A stretch of DNA of 64,000 bases from positions 124,001 through 188,000 of the forward strand of contig JALRMH010000046.1 of assembly GCA_026119935.1 (NCBI GenBank), read 5' to 3'. How positions within the stretch are numbered: the first letter of the stretch is position 1; each line of letters begins with the position of its first letter. This document shows, in pieces, positions 1 through 10,583 of the stretch. The notes under the pieces are model-generated. The model had not been told where the DNA came from. It was given only the letters and a program-made list of their open reading frames with translations, and did not search any database. The translations under genes and the position numbers were made by a program. This stretch comes from Endothia cerciana (taxonomy: Eukaryota > Ascomycota > Sordariomycetes > Diaporthales > Cryphonectriaceae).

Positions 1-489
1 TCACGAGCAGGGCCATAGAGGGCTTGCCACACCCATGATCCACAGCTCTATTCCATTTTCTGGTTTCTGAAAAGCGTTCTGTATAAAGAAAATTAAATTG
101 CCATATTACGAGGTGCGGTGGCGGAGTGGTCTGTCCGCTTGGTATGTTGTACTCTAAAGATGTCGTCCCCCTTCGAGGCTTCTTCGATCTAGACGTTGAC
201 GAGATTGAGAAGGACCCGTTAGAGGAAGATGCACTCACGCTCTGCCAGTGCCAGCACCCTTCTTTCATACTGGCGAAATCTTGTAATCAAAGTCAATGGA
301 ATGATTCTCGCGCAGAAGAGGAAGGAATACCCCAGGAACACCCCAGGAATGCGGCGCTATGGAGCTTGAAGTTCCGAGAGGGATTGTTGGTACACAAGGG
401 CCATGGACCTATCTATAAAGCCATACAGGTCCGTCTTATTAGTTGCGCATCTCCTACCTAGACGTCTAAAAGCTGACTACTGTAGTGGA

Positions 490-1440
490 TCGGCGCGGAG
501 GCGGACAACTTGGGAATAACCCGTGCACAAACTTTCACGAAGAAAGGAGCGGCGGCGGAGGACGTGACCCTCGTGCTGCGAACGCTCTGGCAACGTGCTG
601 AGGATATCCCTTGGAAGCCCTGGACTCGAGTATCTTTCCATAACATGGTCCTTTTAGCTGCAATTGGCGGCTTCCGTTCCGGGCGTCCTCGTCAATATCA
701 AATATAGCCAGGTTGCTCTCGACTTAGTCCTCTATCCCACGACTGGGCAAAGGCGGCTGACGGCTAAATTCTCTCTAACGCAAAACAAGCAGCGGGCTGC
801 TGCCATTCGGCAAGACCAAATGCATAAGGACGTATCTCTACTAACTTAAATACGATAGGATACTATGCAGTAGCTAGTGGTACCATTTGCTAACCAGACT
901 CGAGACTGGAAATCACCATCGCCCTCGTGCCCCAGAGAATCTTCTGCCCAGTAAGCCTTATTGTTGCACAGGCGTTGGCAGACAAGCGTTCGACCCTCCA
1001 ATATACTCAATCCAGACACTATTTTCCCGCCCAATTTCCGAGGATACCCGACGTATTAAGTTGAAATGGAGGGAGGATATTTCGGACCGGCCAATCTTTC
1101 CGATTGTATATCGGAAATTTGAGAAATTCTGGTCGCGTACAACCTTGGTCGCCAGCTATCCCGAACGGATCCGGCACTACGCGCTGCGAGTTGGAGCAGG
1201 AAGTAGGCTAGATGGTAAGTTCTCCTGCTGCTTGCGATCCAGACTAGCTTTACTTACCTGTTTCAAGATGTGCTAATGCCCGCCCTCCGGAACTACGTTC
1301 TCTCCCATACTAGCGGAATATTCCAGCTAAAGTTCCCGTGTCGATGTTTGGCCTTCCGAAAATGACAGCCCAGACCCATCATTCGAGGCTTGGTGCAATG
1401 ATAGACACCTGGACCACGTAGAGCTTGGGCAGTGACTGAG
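490..1440 (+). pseudogene. Decayed DUF3435 (tyrosine-recombinase-like) gene
   Basis: Consecutive blocks of a DUF3435-type protein are readable but lie in different frames. Bases 510-677 encode a stretch ending LLAAIGGFR. After a probable one-base insertion near 678, bases 679-840 continue as PGVLVNIKYSQVALDLV and TTGQRRLTAKFSLTQNK. Bases 887-1214 encode RPISEDTRRIKLKW, DRPIFPIVYRKF and YALRVGAGSRLDG. A possible intron (1215-1267, AAG acceptor) leads to PALRNYVLSHTSGIF at about 1279-1325. Further frame changes follow, with a DSPDPSFEA-like piece near 1360. No start codon or single frame covers it. DUF3435 is the family that includes the 'captain' recombinases of Starship elements and many solitary decayed copies. 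The family call is from pattern recognition; whether this copy ever mobilised an element is unknown. Bases 126-461 are open but unrecognised and may be its 5' part. Confidence 0.72.
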
Positions 1441-2043
1441 CTGTCCACGTATGCAATAATAGGTATATGCCAAATTGCTCAAGTTCCTAAGCACGGTTTT
1501 TTTTTCTTTTTCTTTTCTTTTATCCTTCTTTTTTCTTGTTTTTTTGGACAACTTTGAACAACTTCACGAAGCAGACCCTTGGGCTGTCAATTAAATGCTG
1601 TCATAAGCACCCCGGGGCAGCGTGCTGAATGTCCTTCGCTATGTTGCTAAGCCCATCGATATTCAAACAGTCACAAGCAGGGTAGACTGTCCGTTGAGTA
1701 TGCTGAATACTGTCTAATGATATATTTATACTCTTGTACTGAGGCTAAACTCCAGCTATAGACCAAGTTTTCTAATGTTGTTACCTTGAAATTAAATTCG
1801 AAATCGATCCAATATCGGCCCAATATTAATCCGTCGCATACTTATTGGGAAGTGCTGCGGCGCAGCTGATTGAGCAGCGAATCCTTATTGCGTTAATTCT
1901 GCTACGTTCAAGCAGACTACAAACTGTAGTTTGTCAATCCAAGTCATTCGACTCCCCTGCGCCATTTCAGCCTTCGACAGACAGGAAGTCTAAGCAGTTA
2001 GCCCAGGTCAAGCCGCTCAGATATTGCATGTCCCCCCGCAGGC

Positions 2044-3671
2044 ATGGCCCGCCGAAGCTTTGTGATCTTTTCATTTCGAGTTATCTTGATTCCACTGCTG
2101 GGCGCGCAGTTGTCAATTGGGTTTTCCAATTCCGCGGATCGAACCGTGGCTGTAGCTACATCGGCCTCCGGCGAGGTACCGGATTACGTGACTCGGCATG
2201 GTACGGGGCCACTTCACCTGCTAACACTTGAAGCTAGACATGCCTCGTAAGAAAGGGCTTGATCTACCCTCGAATAGATGCTGATCTGCTCTACAACACA
2301 GCACCACTCCTGTGGCTACACTCAGAAGATCCATTTCGACCGGCAGACATACTCCAGCATGTGCGACATACTACACCCATGGTGCATCTGGAGCCCATAT
2401 CTGGGCTGCCCGAACTCGACCTGGACAATCTAGCCCTGCTTAACGAGAGGGTTGACAGCGGCCCCGTCGCGCTAACCGCCAACGACGATATTACAAAGCT
2501 GCCAGCTTGGCTTTCTGGAGAGATGCCGGATATTTCGGGCCAGATACGAAACGCTACTCCATGTGTTGTGATTCTCGTCGAGTCCGAGAAGGACTCGAGA
2601 GATATGGATGCATTTTACTTCTACTTTTATTCGTATGATCGTGGCGCCAATATCACTCAGGTACTGCCGCCTTTAGATGGCCTAATAGAGGAGGCTGTGC
2701 AAGGGATGAACTTTGGAAACCATGTTGGGGACTGGTAAGCACTAATCAGGCTCTCGATATTCCATCTATTGAGCAGCAGGCTTTTAGCTAATTAATTTGC
2801 GCCAAGGGAATATAATATGATTCGGTTTCGCGATGGAAAGCCTACTGGTATCTACTATAGCCAACATTCTGACGGCTCTGCCTACAATTGGAACGAAGCA
2901 GCTCTTTCGATGAAGGATGAGCGGGTATGTTTCTAAGCACAAGTCTGATTCTATGGATCATAGATCTGACATTGCTATAGCCCCTAGTGTATAGCGCATA
3001 TGGTTCCCACGCGAATTGGGCATCTCCCGGGTAGGTTGATTGAGACCCATCCGTTATTATTATCTAGCTGATTTATCGACAAATCCAGAGGCCACGTTCA
3101 CGATGCAGCAATACGGGATTATTGCGACGCAGGCCAGCTATGGGACCCCGTCTCCTCAGCATACTTTTATCATCTCAACCCAGTTACTTCCAGACTGACT
3201 CGCATATTCCTACCTGGACCACCCAAGGTATCTAACTCCACGTCATTCCTCTACTTTGCTGGGCTCTGGGGCGACTTCCAATATCCGGATGACCATCCTC
3301 GCCAAAAGACGGTCCCGTACTTCGGCCTGAAACGCTATGTCTCTGGCCCAACAGGCCCCATTACGAAGCAGCTTGTGAGGAAGGGGCTGTTTCCCGATCA
3401 TCGAGAGAAGAAGTCATGGCTACAATGGGGCGTCCTTATCTTTATGTCGCTGTACCCATGCTGTTTTCGCGGGTGGAGAGCGTGGATATCAGGCACGATA
3501 TTCATTGGGATATTGATATTAACAGTGTTCGGGATTAGATGTGGTGTAAAACGGTATAGGTCAAGGACTGCAGGCTACAAAAAAGTCGACACCGATGCGG
3601 ACATACCGCTGAACAGTCTGGACTACAGAGACGATGCCGCTATACTCTATGCCGAAGCCGATCGAGAGTAA
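2044..3671 (+). CDS. Vps62-like membrane-anchored protein
   Basis: Five exons (2044-2200, 2302-2734, 2807-2924, 2981-3030, 3089-3671) join in frame to 446 residues; all introns are GT-AG. Starting at 2044 gives a hydrophobic N-terminus resembling a signal peptide. The first splice restores VPDYVTRHAPLLWLHSEDPF, and later exons carry FGNHVGDWEYNMIRF, YSAYGSHANWASPGGH and LWGDFQYPDD, all typical of the Vps62 family (yeast Vps62/Tda6). Two hydrophobic segments around residues 355-400 suggest a C-terminal membrane anchor, followed by a charged tail. Yeast Vps62 has been linked to vacuolar protein sorting, but the biochemical role is unknown. The gene is intact although its neighbours are relics, so it is the one likely functional gene in the first 5.5 kb. 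The second intron uses an AAG acceptor. Confidence 0.85.
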
Positions 3672-3769
3672 TCTGTGCGGGAGATGCGTCGGCACACGCT
3701 CCGGGGATGATAGTAGCGGGCTCAGTGGGACAAATGCGTACCATATAACAACGCAATATCATAGCCTTC

Positions 3770-4842
3770 GTATGCGCATATGGCTTGCAGCCACCTGACT
3801 CTGCCTACGTAATCAGACCACCAATCCATTTACCTTTCTGATAGTTACCCAGATTCCCAAGCGATCTTTCCCTCGCGACCGGTGACCCATGCCTCGTGTT
3901 CACAGCCTTCACAGTATACCCCTTCTCGCGCGGGCACATCCACATCACGGGCCCCAAGCTCGGCGATCCGGTCAATTTCGAAACTGGCTTCTTTGCCGAC
4001 GTAGGCCAGCTCGATACCAAGAAGCATATCTGGATGTACAAAAAAAAACAGCGTGAAGTCATACGACGCATGCCCAGTACGTCTTTCATAAATACGCATT
4101 GTCCTTCCGGGCTGTCTCAGGGGCAGATTCAGTGTCCCCACCCGCTGTGATCTCTGCAGCCTGATCCTCTCCTGGGTCAATCCCGCGACCACAAGTGCGG
4201 CTGAGATAGTTCCAAACCACTTTTTATATTCATTCCCCGAGATCCAAAGAGGTTCTGCGTCGTTTCAACATATGGACAGTGTACCGGGGCGAGATAGCCA
4301 AGTGCCATCCGCCCTTTGTGGCTGGATCGAAAGCTGTGAGCGTCGAGCTTGAAAGCCCGCTCCCCACGGACGCGCCTGATATTGAGCACACGGCCGAGGA
4401 CGACATCGTGCTGGAGAAATGGTTGCGTGAGAACGTCAGCACGACTTGGTGACTCTTCCAAAGGAGAATGTTCCATGTTTTGGTTGTCTTGGAGCCAGGT
4501 TTCATGTTTTCGCGGCGAACCCGAAACCTCAGAAATACCCAGAAGCTCTTGGGTGTACCCGTTGGACAGCTCGAGGCAACATTTCTACTTTATTCTGCTT
4601 GTGCTGAAGAGGTGATATACAATTCTGACGGATAGGCAGGCATTCGCTGGGCACGTGCAAGATGCTACCGCGGGAGGACATGGGCGTCGTTGATGCCAAC
4701 CTTGGTGGCTACGGCGTGCAGAGGCTCAACATTGCCGATATGAGTATTGCGCCGAGAAATGTGGCGGCAAATACCAACAACACAGCTTTCGCTGTTGGTG
4801 AAAAGGCTGCTGATATCTTCCTCAGGGAATTAAGTCTATAAG
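3770..4842 (+). pseudogene. GMC oxidoreductase (alcohol-oxidase type), 5'-truncated relic
   Basis: Only the C-terminal part of a glucose-methanol-choline oxidoreductase is present. Bases 3896-4075 read TVYPFSRGHIHITGPKLGDP and ETGFFADVGQLDTKKHIWMY. Bases 4255-4448 read VYRGEIAKCHPPF and EHTAEDDIVLEKWLREN. After an intron with intact signals (4449-4639) the frame resumes as HSLGTCKM, then GVVDANLGGYGVQRLNIADM and a final RELSL stop at about 4840. The Trp-His-Ser-Leu-Gly-Thr-Cys motif is restored exactly across that splice. A frameshift near 3880 (SFPRDR, then DPCLVFTAFT), an A-run giving KKK, and about 180 unexplained bases between the RRM and VLRRF motifs break the gene. The FAD-binding N-terminus is absent. 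Such enzymes oxidise primary alcohols in peroxisomes; this copy cannot. Confidence 0.8.
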
Positions 4843-4979
4843 CTAATATGGCTGAAGAGGGTGGGAGGATTTGGCTTGAACAAATCCGGGAACATGACGG
4901 CGCGGTGGCCGATGCGCCAGGATCTGGAGCTACCTCTAGGTTGCTGACTGGCGAGCTGTGGTAAAGTTGCAATCATAGC

Positions 4980-5168
4980 TTGGGAGCGTTCGATGTCGAC
5001 GCAGGCCGAGTTAGTGTGCTAAGGAAAGGGTTTGAGTATCTTTTTTCTTTTTTTGCGCTACGAGATCTCGATATACTCGATACCTCTTACTTTTCTCAAC
5101 ATCTCCTCATCCCACAGTAACATCATTTTCTCTGTCATTCAGCTTCGGTACGACTGGGCCCTTGATAT
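4980..5168. other. Spacer between two relics
   Basis: AT-richer sequence between the ends of the GMC and APC relics, which converge here. No coding signal or repeat seen. Confidence 0.5.
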
Positions 5169-5465
5169 TTAGCCATTGACAATATGTGCCTTCGTTCCAG
5201 GTCCCATGTAATCCTTCTTCCCTGCGATGAACTAGTAAAACAGCGACGAGACGAAGACGACTAATATCAAGATGAACGCGTAGTTCATCTGATCAAAACA
5301 GCCAGTTTCACGGTTCGGGTCGCCAAGAGGGAGTGAGGAAGTAGTATCACTCACGTTATCAGCCGCTACTGGCATGACCGGTGGGAAGGAAAAGGCGACC
5401 GACACAAACGCGCTCCAGAAGCACGCAACGCTCGACTCTGATACAATCGTGGTTCTTGAAATCAG
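5169..5465 (-). pseudogene. C-terminal relic of an APC-type (GABA/choline-like) permease
   Basis: On the minus strand a fragment reads FSFPPVMPVAADN, then a probable intron (gtgagtgata to gatcag), then MNYAFILILVVFVSSLFY, an in-frame TAG, and FIAGKKDYMGPGTKAHIVNG followed by a stop at 5169-5171. The FPP..PV.ADNMNYA pattern followed by a Trp-rich helix and a YxGP motif is characteristic of the last helix and tail of fungal APC amine permeases. The TAG sits where family members usually have Trp (TGG), a G-to-A change that reads CpA to TpA on the other strand, as expected of RIP. Nothing upstream (5466-5870) extends the fragment. Confidence 0.7.
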
Positions 5466-5874
5466 ACGTTGATATGACTGGATATGGCTTCAGCCAGTGG
5501 CTTACAGTGTGTTTGATCTAGAGCGCCATGCCCTAGTGCCTCGCACCGAGATGTATTTTGGCATACAAATTTGATCCATTTCGAATTTTTGGATTATTTT
5601 TGCAGCTCTCAAAGGGGATGATGACCCGCAGCTGACTGGGCGTGACCCATGTTCTGTATGCAGTACTGTCTAGGTAAAAAGATCTCAATACATGATGTCT
5701 ATCGTAGTTGGCCAGAGGGCAGTGAGCCCTACCTCCCCAGTGATTATCCATCCGAGGCTCCGTTCTATTGATTACCGACACCCCTCCCGCGTTATAACGA
5801 AGAAAAACAAAAGAAAGAAAATTGTGCTGGCGAAACGCAGGTCAACGAGTCCAGGTCGTTATTCCTCCCCCAAG
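5466..5874. other. Spacer downstream of the ABC transporter
   Basis: Contains no frame I can recognise. It holds the 3' flank of the transporter gene (minus strand) and possibly fully decayed upstream parts of the permease relic. Confidence 0.4.
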
Positions 5875-8800
5875 CTACTTGCTTTTGGACTTCGCGGCGC
5901 GTTGCAACGGCCTGACCCGGAATAAATAGTAGGTGAGGACGGCGACAAACACATTGAATACCACGTATGCCCAGAAAATACCAAAATTGCGCCACCGGTC
6001 ATCCCAATAGATGCTATCCCCAGCCAAGTAGGTGTCGGCCGTCGTGATGGAGCAATACCGACAGCCGCTCGTATCGTTGGGGTTCTGCAAGGCGCCCGCC
6101 TCGCCAGCTCCCTCGAGGTATGCCGCGAAGTACTCGCCACAGGTCTGACCGGACGGTGGGTTGACGACCAAAGTCTCCGACGCAGAACATGTGACCGAGC
6201 GTCCGTGGAGCATGGTCGACGTCATGGCTGAGATCCAGTACGTGAAGGGGCTGAGGTAGTACATGAACCTCCAGAAGCCGGGGAGGGCGACCGGTGGCTG
6301 CAGAACACCACAGAACATTAAGCTCATAAGCATGAGGAGATTGACGACAGCACCCGCCGTCGTGGCGTCGGGAAGCGCTGCGATAGTCATCTGGGCGAAG
6401 GTGCTCGCGTAGATGAACAGCAAGATACAGAGCAGGAGGACGAGCCCTTGGCGTTCAGAGTCCTGGCTCGCGCCGACGACAGGGTAGTAGAAACATGCCC
6501 AGATGAGAATTCCGGTGACGATCTGGTAGGGGATCTCTACGAGGACGTTGGCGATGACGAAGGCCTTCCAGCTGTAGGCTTTGCTAGGACGTTCGCGGAC
6601 TTCGTACAGTGACCGCTGCGTCACGAATAGGGGCTGGATCTGCTGGACAAGGGTTGAAAAGAGCGTTACAATCTGGAAAACCGAGAAGATAACGTTCTGC
6701 ATGCCGGCGAGTGTACCACCGCCTTTATAGAAAGAGAACCCGATGAAGAGGCCGGCTGCAATGCCGAGGATGAATTTCGAAAACACGTAGGAGGGCATCC
6801 GCCAGTATTGTTGGAACACACGGATGGTGACCGAAAGCAGTTGCTGACTGAAAGGCATGGCAAATTCCGAGTGACCTTGGTCGTCATTTGCTGACTGCTG
6901 GTGGCTTTTCTCCTCTGCAATGCGGCCAAATTCGGTCTCGACGTCTTGACGCTCCTTGCTGTCGAGCCACCGAGAGTGCCAGTCCGCCTGAACGCTGTTG
7001 GCGATCTCAAGCATGTATTCCGCTGGGTTCTCGTCATGCCCACATGGTCGTGCCCCCTTGGACTCGAAATAATCAAGCATGACTCGGGAGTTCTCCCCAA
7101 TCTCTCCAAAATATACTGTCTTGCCTCCTCTGGCCAAGAACAAGAGGCGATCAAATTCTTGGAAGAGAATGGCACTGGGCTGGTGTATAGTGCATAGCAC
7201 AGCCTGACCAGCGTCCGCGAGTCTGCGCAGGAAGGAGACGATGGCCCAGGAGCTCTGAGAGTCAAGTCCACTGGTGGGCTCGTCGAGGAAGAGCAAAAGC
7301 TTGGGCTTGGCCGCGAGTTCGACACCGATGGTGAGAAGCTTCCGCTGCTCAACGTTGAGCCCCTCGCCAGGGATGCCAACTACCGCGTCGGCAAAATCAC
7401 CCATATTCAGCATCTCAATGACCTCCTCGACAAATTGGTATTTCTCAGCTTTGCTGACCGACTTCGGTTGACGGAGCATAGCGCTGAATCGCAGGCTCTC
7501 CCTCACTGTTGCCGTCTCCAGGTGGAGGTCTAAACGGGGGACGGGGTTAGTATGAGAGATCTCAAAGCAGAAAACACAAATCGAGCTAGCCGAGATGCAA
7601 CTCACCTTGCTGCTGCACATAGCCCGTCTTGCGTTGAAAGCTCTCATCTAGAGGCTTGCCATTGACCAGCATATCTCCCGTGATCACACCCATAGTCGTT
7701 CGCTGCGCGAGGACGTCAAGCAACGTGGTCTTACCAGCGCCACTGACGCCCATCAATGTCGTCAAAGTTCCGGGCTTGACCCAGCCTGACACGTTGTCCA
7801 AGAGTCGTCTTTCTTCGCCCTTGATATGGATATCATATGTAACATCCTTCCATGTGAAAATGTCCTTTTGAGGTTCTAGAGCACGGGCTTGGGGTGCCGC
7901 GTCCTGCCTGAGGTCGCCTACGGCTTTCTCTTGAGACTGGTTTTCGACGTCGCCATTTCTTTGAAGATGCAATGGAACATGTCCCCGACGGAAGACCAGG
8001 AACTCTGCAGAGCTGTTGGTGCCCGAGTTGAGTTCTATGACAACCATATAAAGCACAGTGAAGCAGACCAAGAAAGCAATGAGAATACCGAAGTTTCGCC
8101 AGGCGTGAGACCAATAATAAGCGTAGTTTGACTCGACGAAGGAATCTCCATTGACTGTCGACCGACCGGCGACAGACCCGACTGCGTTGCATATCCAGCT
8201 GTCGCCTTGCAGTGGTGTGTAAGACGGGATGATTGATGAGCAAATGTACTCATGACCGTGGAACTCGTTGGCGATGAGGATCTCGAATGCGTAGTAGAGC
8301 GGGTTGATCCACCGGATCCAACTGAACCAGACCTTCATCTGCGGCACAGCTATGATGAATCCGGTGTAGATCGTCAGTGCCAAAACGGATATGCCAGCAA
8401 ACGTCATTGCCTGGGAGACCGTTCTGGTTGCGGCTGCCACCGTACGAAAGAGACCCGAGAAGATAAACGTGGATATGTATGTTATCAGGAAGAACAGGAA
8501 GAACTGTCCTGGCTCCCGACGGAGACCTGCCAAAAAGTAGAGCACGACATTGAAACAGACGGAGATCAGAAACTTGACGGGAATGTCTGCTACTATGCCG
8601 GCGAAGGCTTCTGTGGCTGGATGGTAGAAAGCATACGCGGCGTGCTTTTCGATAATGGGTCTCTGTGCGTAGAGATTGCTGATCTCGGAGATCGAAGACA
8701 GGGCGTTTGCAAGAACAGCGATGAATAGCGCGGCTCCTTTGGAAAAGAAGCCAGCGGTGGAATCGTAGTTTGCCGGACTGTAGAATAAAGATCCGATGAT

Positions 8801-10583
8801 AAGCGAGAGGACGACCTGCATGACAGCATGGACTAAGGTGGCAGACTTGTCGCCCCAAATGCGTTGGTATGCTCGCCTGGTGTTGAGACTGATCTGTTGT
8901 CGGGTGGTGATGATATAAGGCGATTTTGGGCGAGCATGTCTCGCCTGTCGGTGCTTCTTGCTGGATCGGAACTGCTGCAGCGTCGGATTATCCCGCGTCT
9001 GGACGGGAGACAAGGCGTACGCCTCTGAGTGACCCGTGATGTCTTCGTGAAGAGCATGGTATTCTGGTGATGCACGCCAGTATCTCTCAAACTCCGGAGG
9101 AGTGCGTGGTACACTTCCCTCCATACCCTCACGAGCCCTACGCTCCACGGGGTTCGTAACCGAGGTGAGGAAGTCACCTGTGGTCTGTCGTGGAGGGCAA
9201 TACCAGCCCTGCCTCTCAAAGAAAGCCTTGGCATCTTGTGCTGGTCCAAAATAGATCTGTCTGCCCTCGTACAGCACTGTCGCTTTGTCAAAAAGGTCGT
9301 AGATCGCCTGACTGGCCTGGTATATTGCAATGGCATGTGTAGCGCTGAAGATGTCGCTGTAAAGGCGCAGTGTTTGGACGAACTTGAGTGCCGTAGCTGA
9401 GTCCAGACCACGGGTACTGTAACGACGAGTTAATATGTCAGTCCGTTGTTGACTTCCAAGGGTCTTGGGTTGACATACCTGTTGTCCCATGCGGCGAACG
9501 GTGATCCAGCAAGCATCATTTCTGCTATGCTGACACGCTTCCTTTCTCCACCTGACACGCCCCTCACAAAGTCATTGCCGACCTTGGTGTTGTACGTGTG
9601 TGTCAGACCGCAGACTGCCATGGTCACTTGGGTCATGAGCTTGGAGAATTCCTGGCGAGACATGCCATTGATTCGGTTAGATGGCGTCCGGCAAGCTGCA
9701 GCGAATTCAAGAGTCTGCCCCACGGTGAGGTGAGGAAAATGTTTGTCGACTTCCTGGTTATAGACGACCTCGCCCTTGAACTCCTTCTTCATCTCGGGCT
9801 GAGGAATGCCGTCATAGCTAATGGTGGACTTTTTATCGAGATTCAGTCCCTTGAGCTCGCCGCACATCGTCTTGAGCAGGGTACTGCAGCCTGAGCCTGG
9901 TCTACCAAGCACTATAAGTAGTTCGCCGCTCTGCAGCATGCCGTTAAAGTCATGTAAGATCGTTTTGGGTGTCTTTTTCCCAAGGCGAAGGAATCCGCCA
10001 GGAGCCAGAGGTCCTGTCATGACCGATCCGACAGTTTGTTGCAGCTGGACTGCGTCTCCTGTGCCCGATACAGAGAGGTCCTTGAACATGATTCCAGTTC
10101 GGGCTGGTGAGATCCCCTCACGTTCGAGTTGTCGGATGAAGCTCTGAGTCCCTGCCTGCCATGTGAGTACATAAACACTAGGACCAAAAACAGTCACAGC
10201 TGATGTGTCCCATGACGGAGACGGGTCATTTGGAAGGACTAACATTTTGCAGGGTTAAAGTTTGGACTCTCTGGTTTCATTTCTGGAGAGCCGCCGGTGA
10301 TAGAAATGACTTGATGGAGCCTCGAGGGATCCTCATCTACACGCGATGTCGTTCGTGAAAAACCTGTAGCAATCCTCTGCAGTTCTCTCCTTTCGGGTTC
10401 ATCGATCAGGCCCCTGTCAACAAAGGAGCCCTCTGATTGTCCGATTGCTGTGCCTGAACCTGAGACCGACTCATCGGCCTCGCTCGGGTCTTCGTACACA
10501 TCCTCGTCGTCTTGGAGACGTGTGTCGTCTTGGAGACGTGTGTCGTCTCCAGGTGACGGGTAATGCGAGTTTTCCTTATCCAT
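5875..10583 (-). CDS. Full-size PDR-type (ABCG) ABC transporter
   Basis: Four exons (10583-10244, 10151-9479, 9416-7606, 7529-5875) give 1492 residues, the normal length for a fungal PDR pump. Order is NBD1-TMD1-NBD2-TMD2. NBD1 has the PDR-type Walker A GRPGSGCSTLL (about 196) with Cys in place of Lys, and the signature VSGGERKRVSIAE. NBD2 has the canonical GVSGAGKTT (about 894), the degenerate signature LNVEQRKLLTIGVELA, and LLFLDEPTSGLDS. This asymmetry is normal for the family. The first splice restores the conserved N-terminal FNPAKW, which fixes the intron. TMD2 has the Cys-rich extracellular loop before the last helix. The acidic N-terminus contains a tandem repeat (10507-10548). These pumps export hydrophobic drugs, fungicides or plant compounds across the plasma membrane; the substrate cannot be read from sequence. 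Starting at 10583 gives MDKENSHYPSPGDD. Confidence 0.95.
10507..10548 (-). repeat. In-frame 18-nt tandem repeat in transporter exon 1
   Basis: A unit of 18 nt (plus strand tcttggagacgtgtgtcg) occurs twice with a partial third copy. It encodes DDTRLQ-DDTRLQ-DDE in the acidic N-terminal tail of the PDR transporter. The copies are identical, suggesting recent slippage or unequal exchange. Confidence 0.85.

Noticed and set aside
108..200. tRNA-like string (gtggcggagtggtctg...)
   Set aside because: It has a D-arm-like start but no anticodon stem or T-loop (GGTTCRANNC) in the right place.
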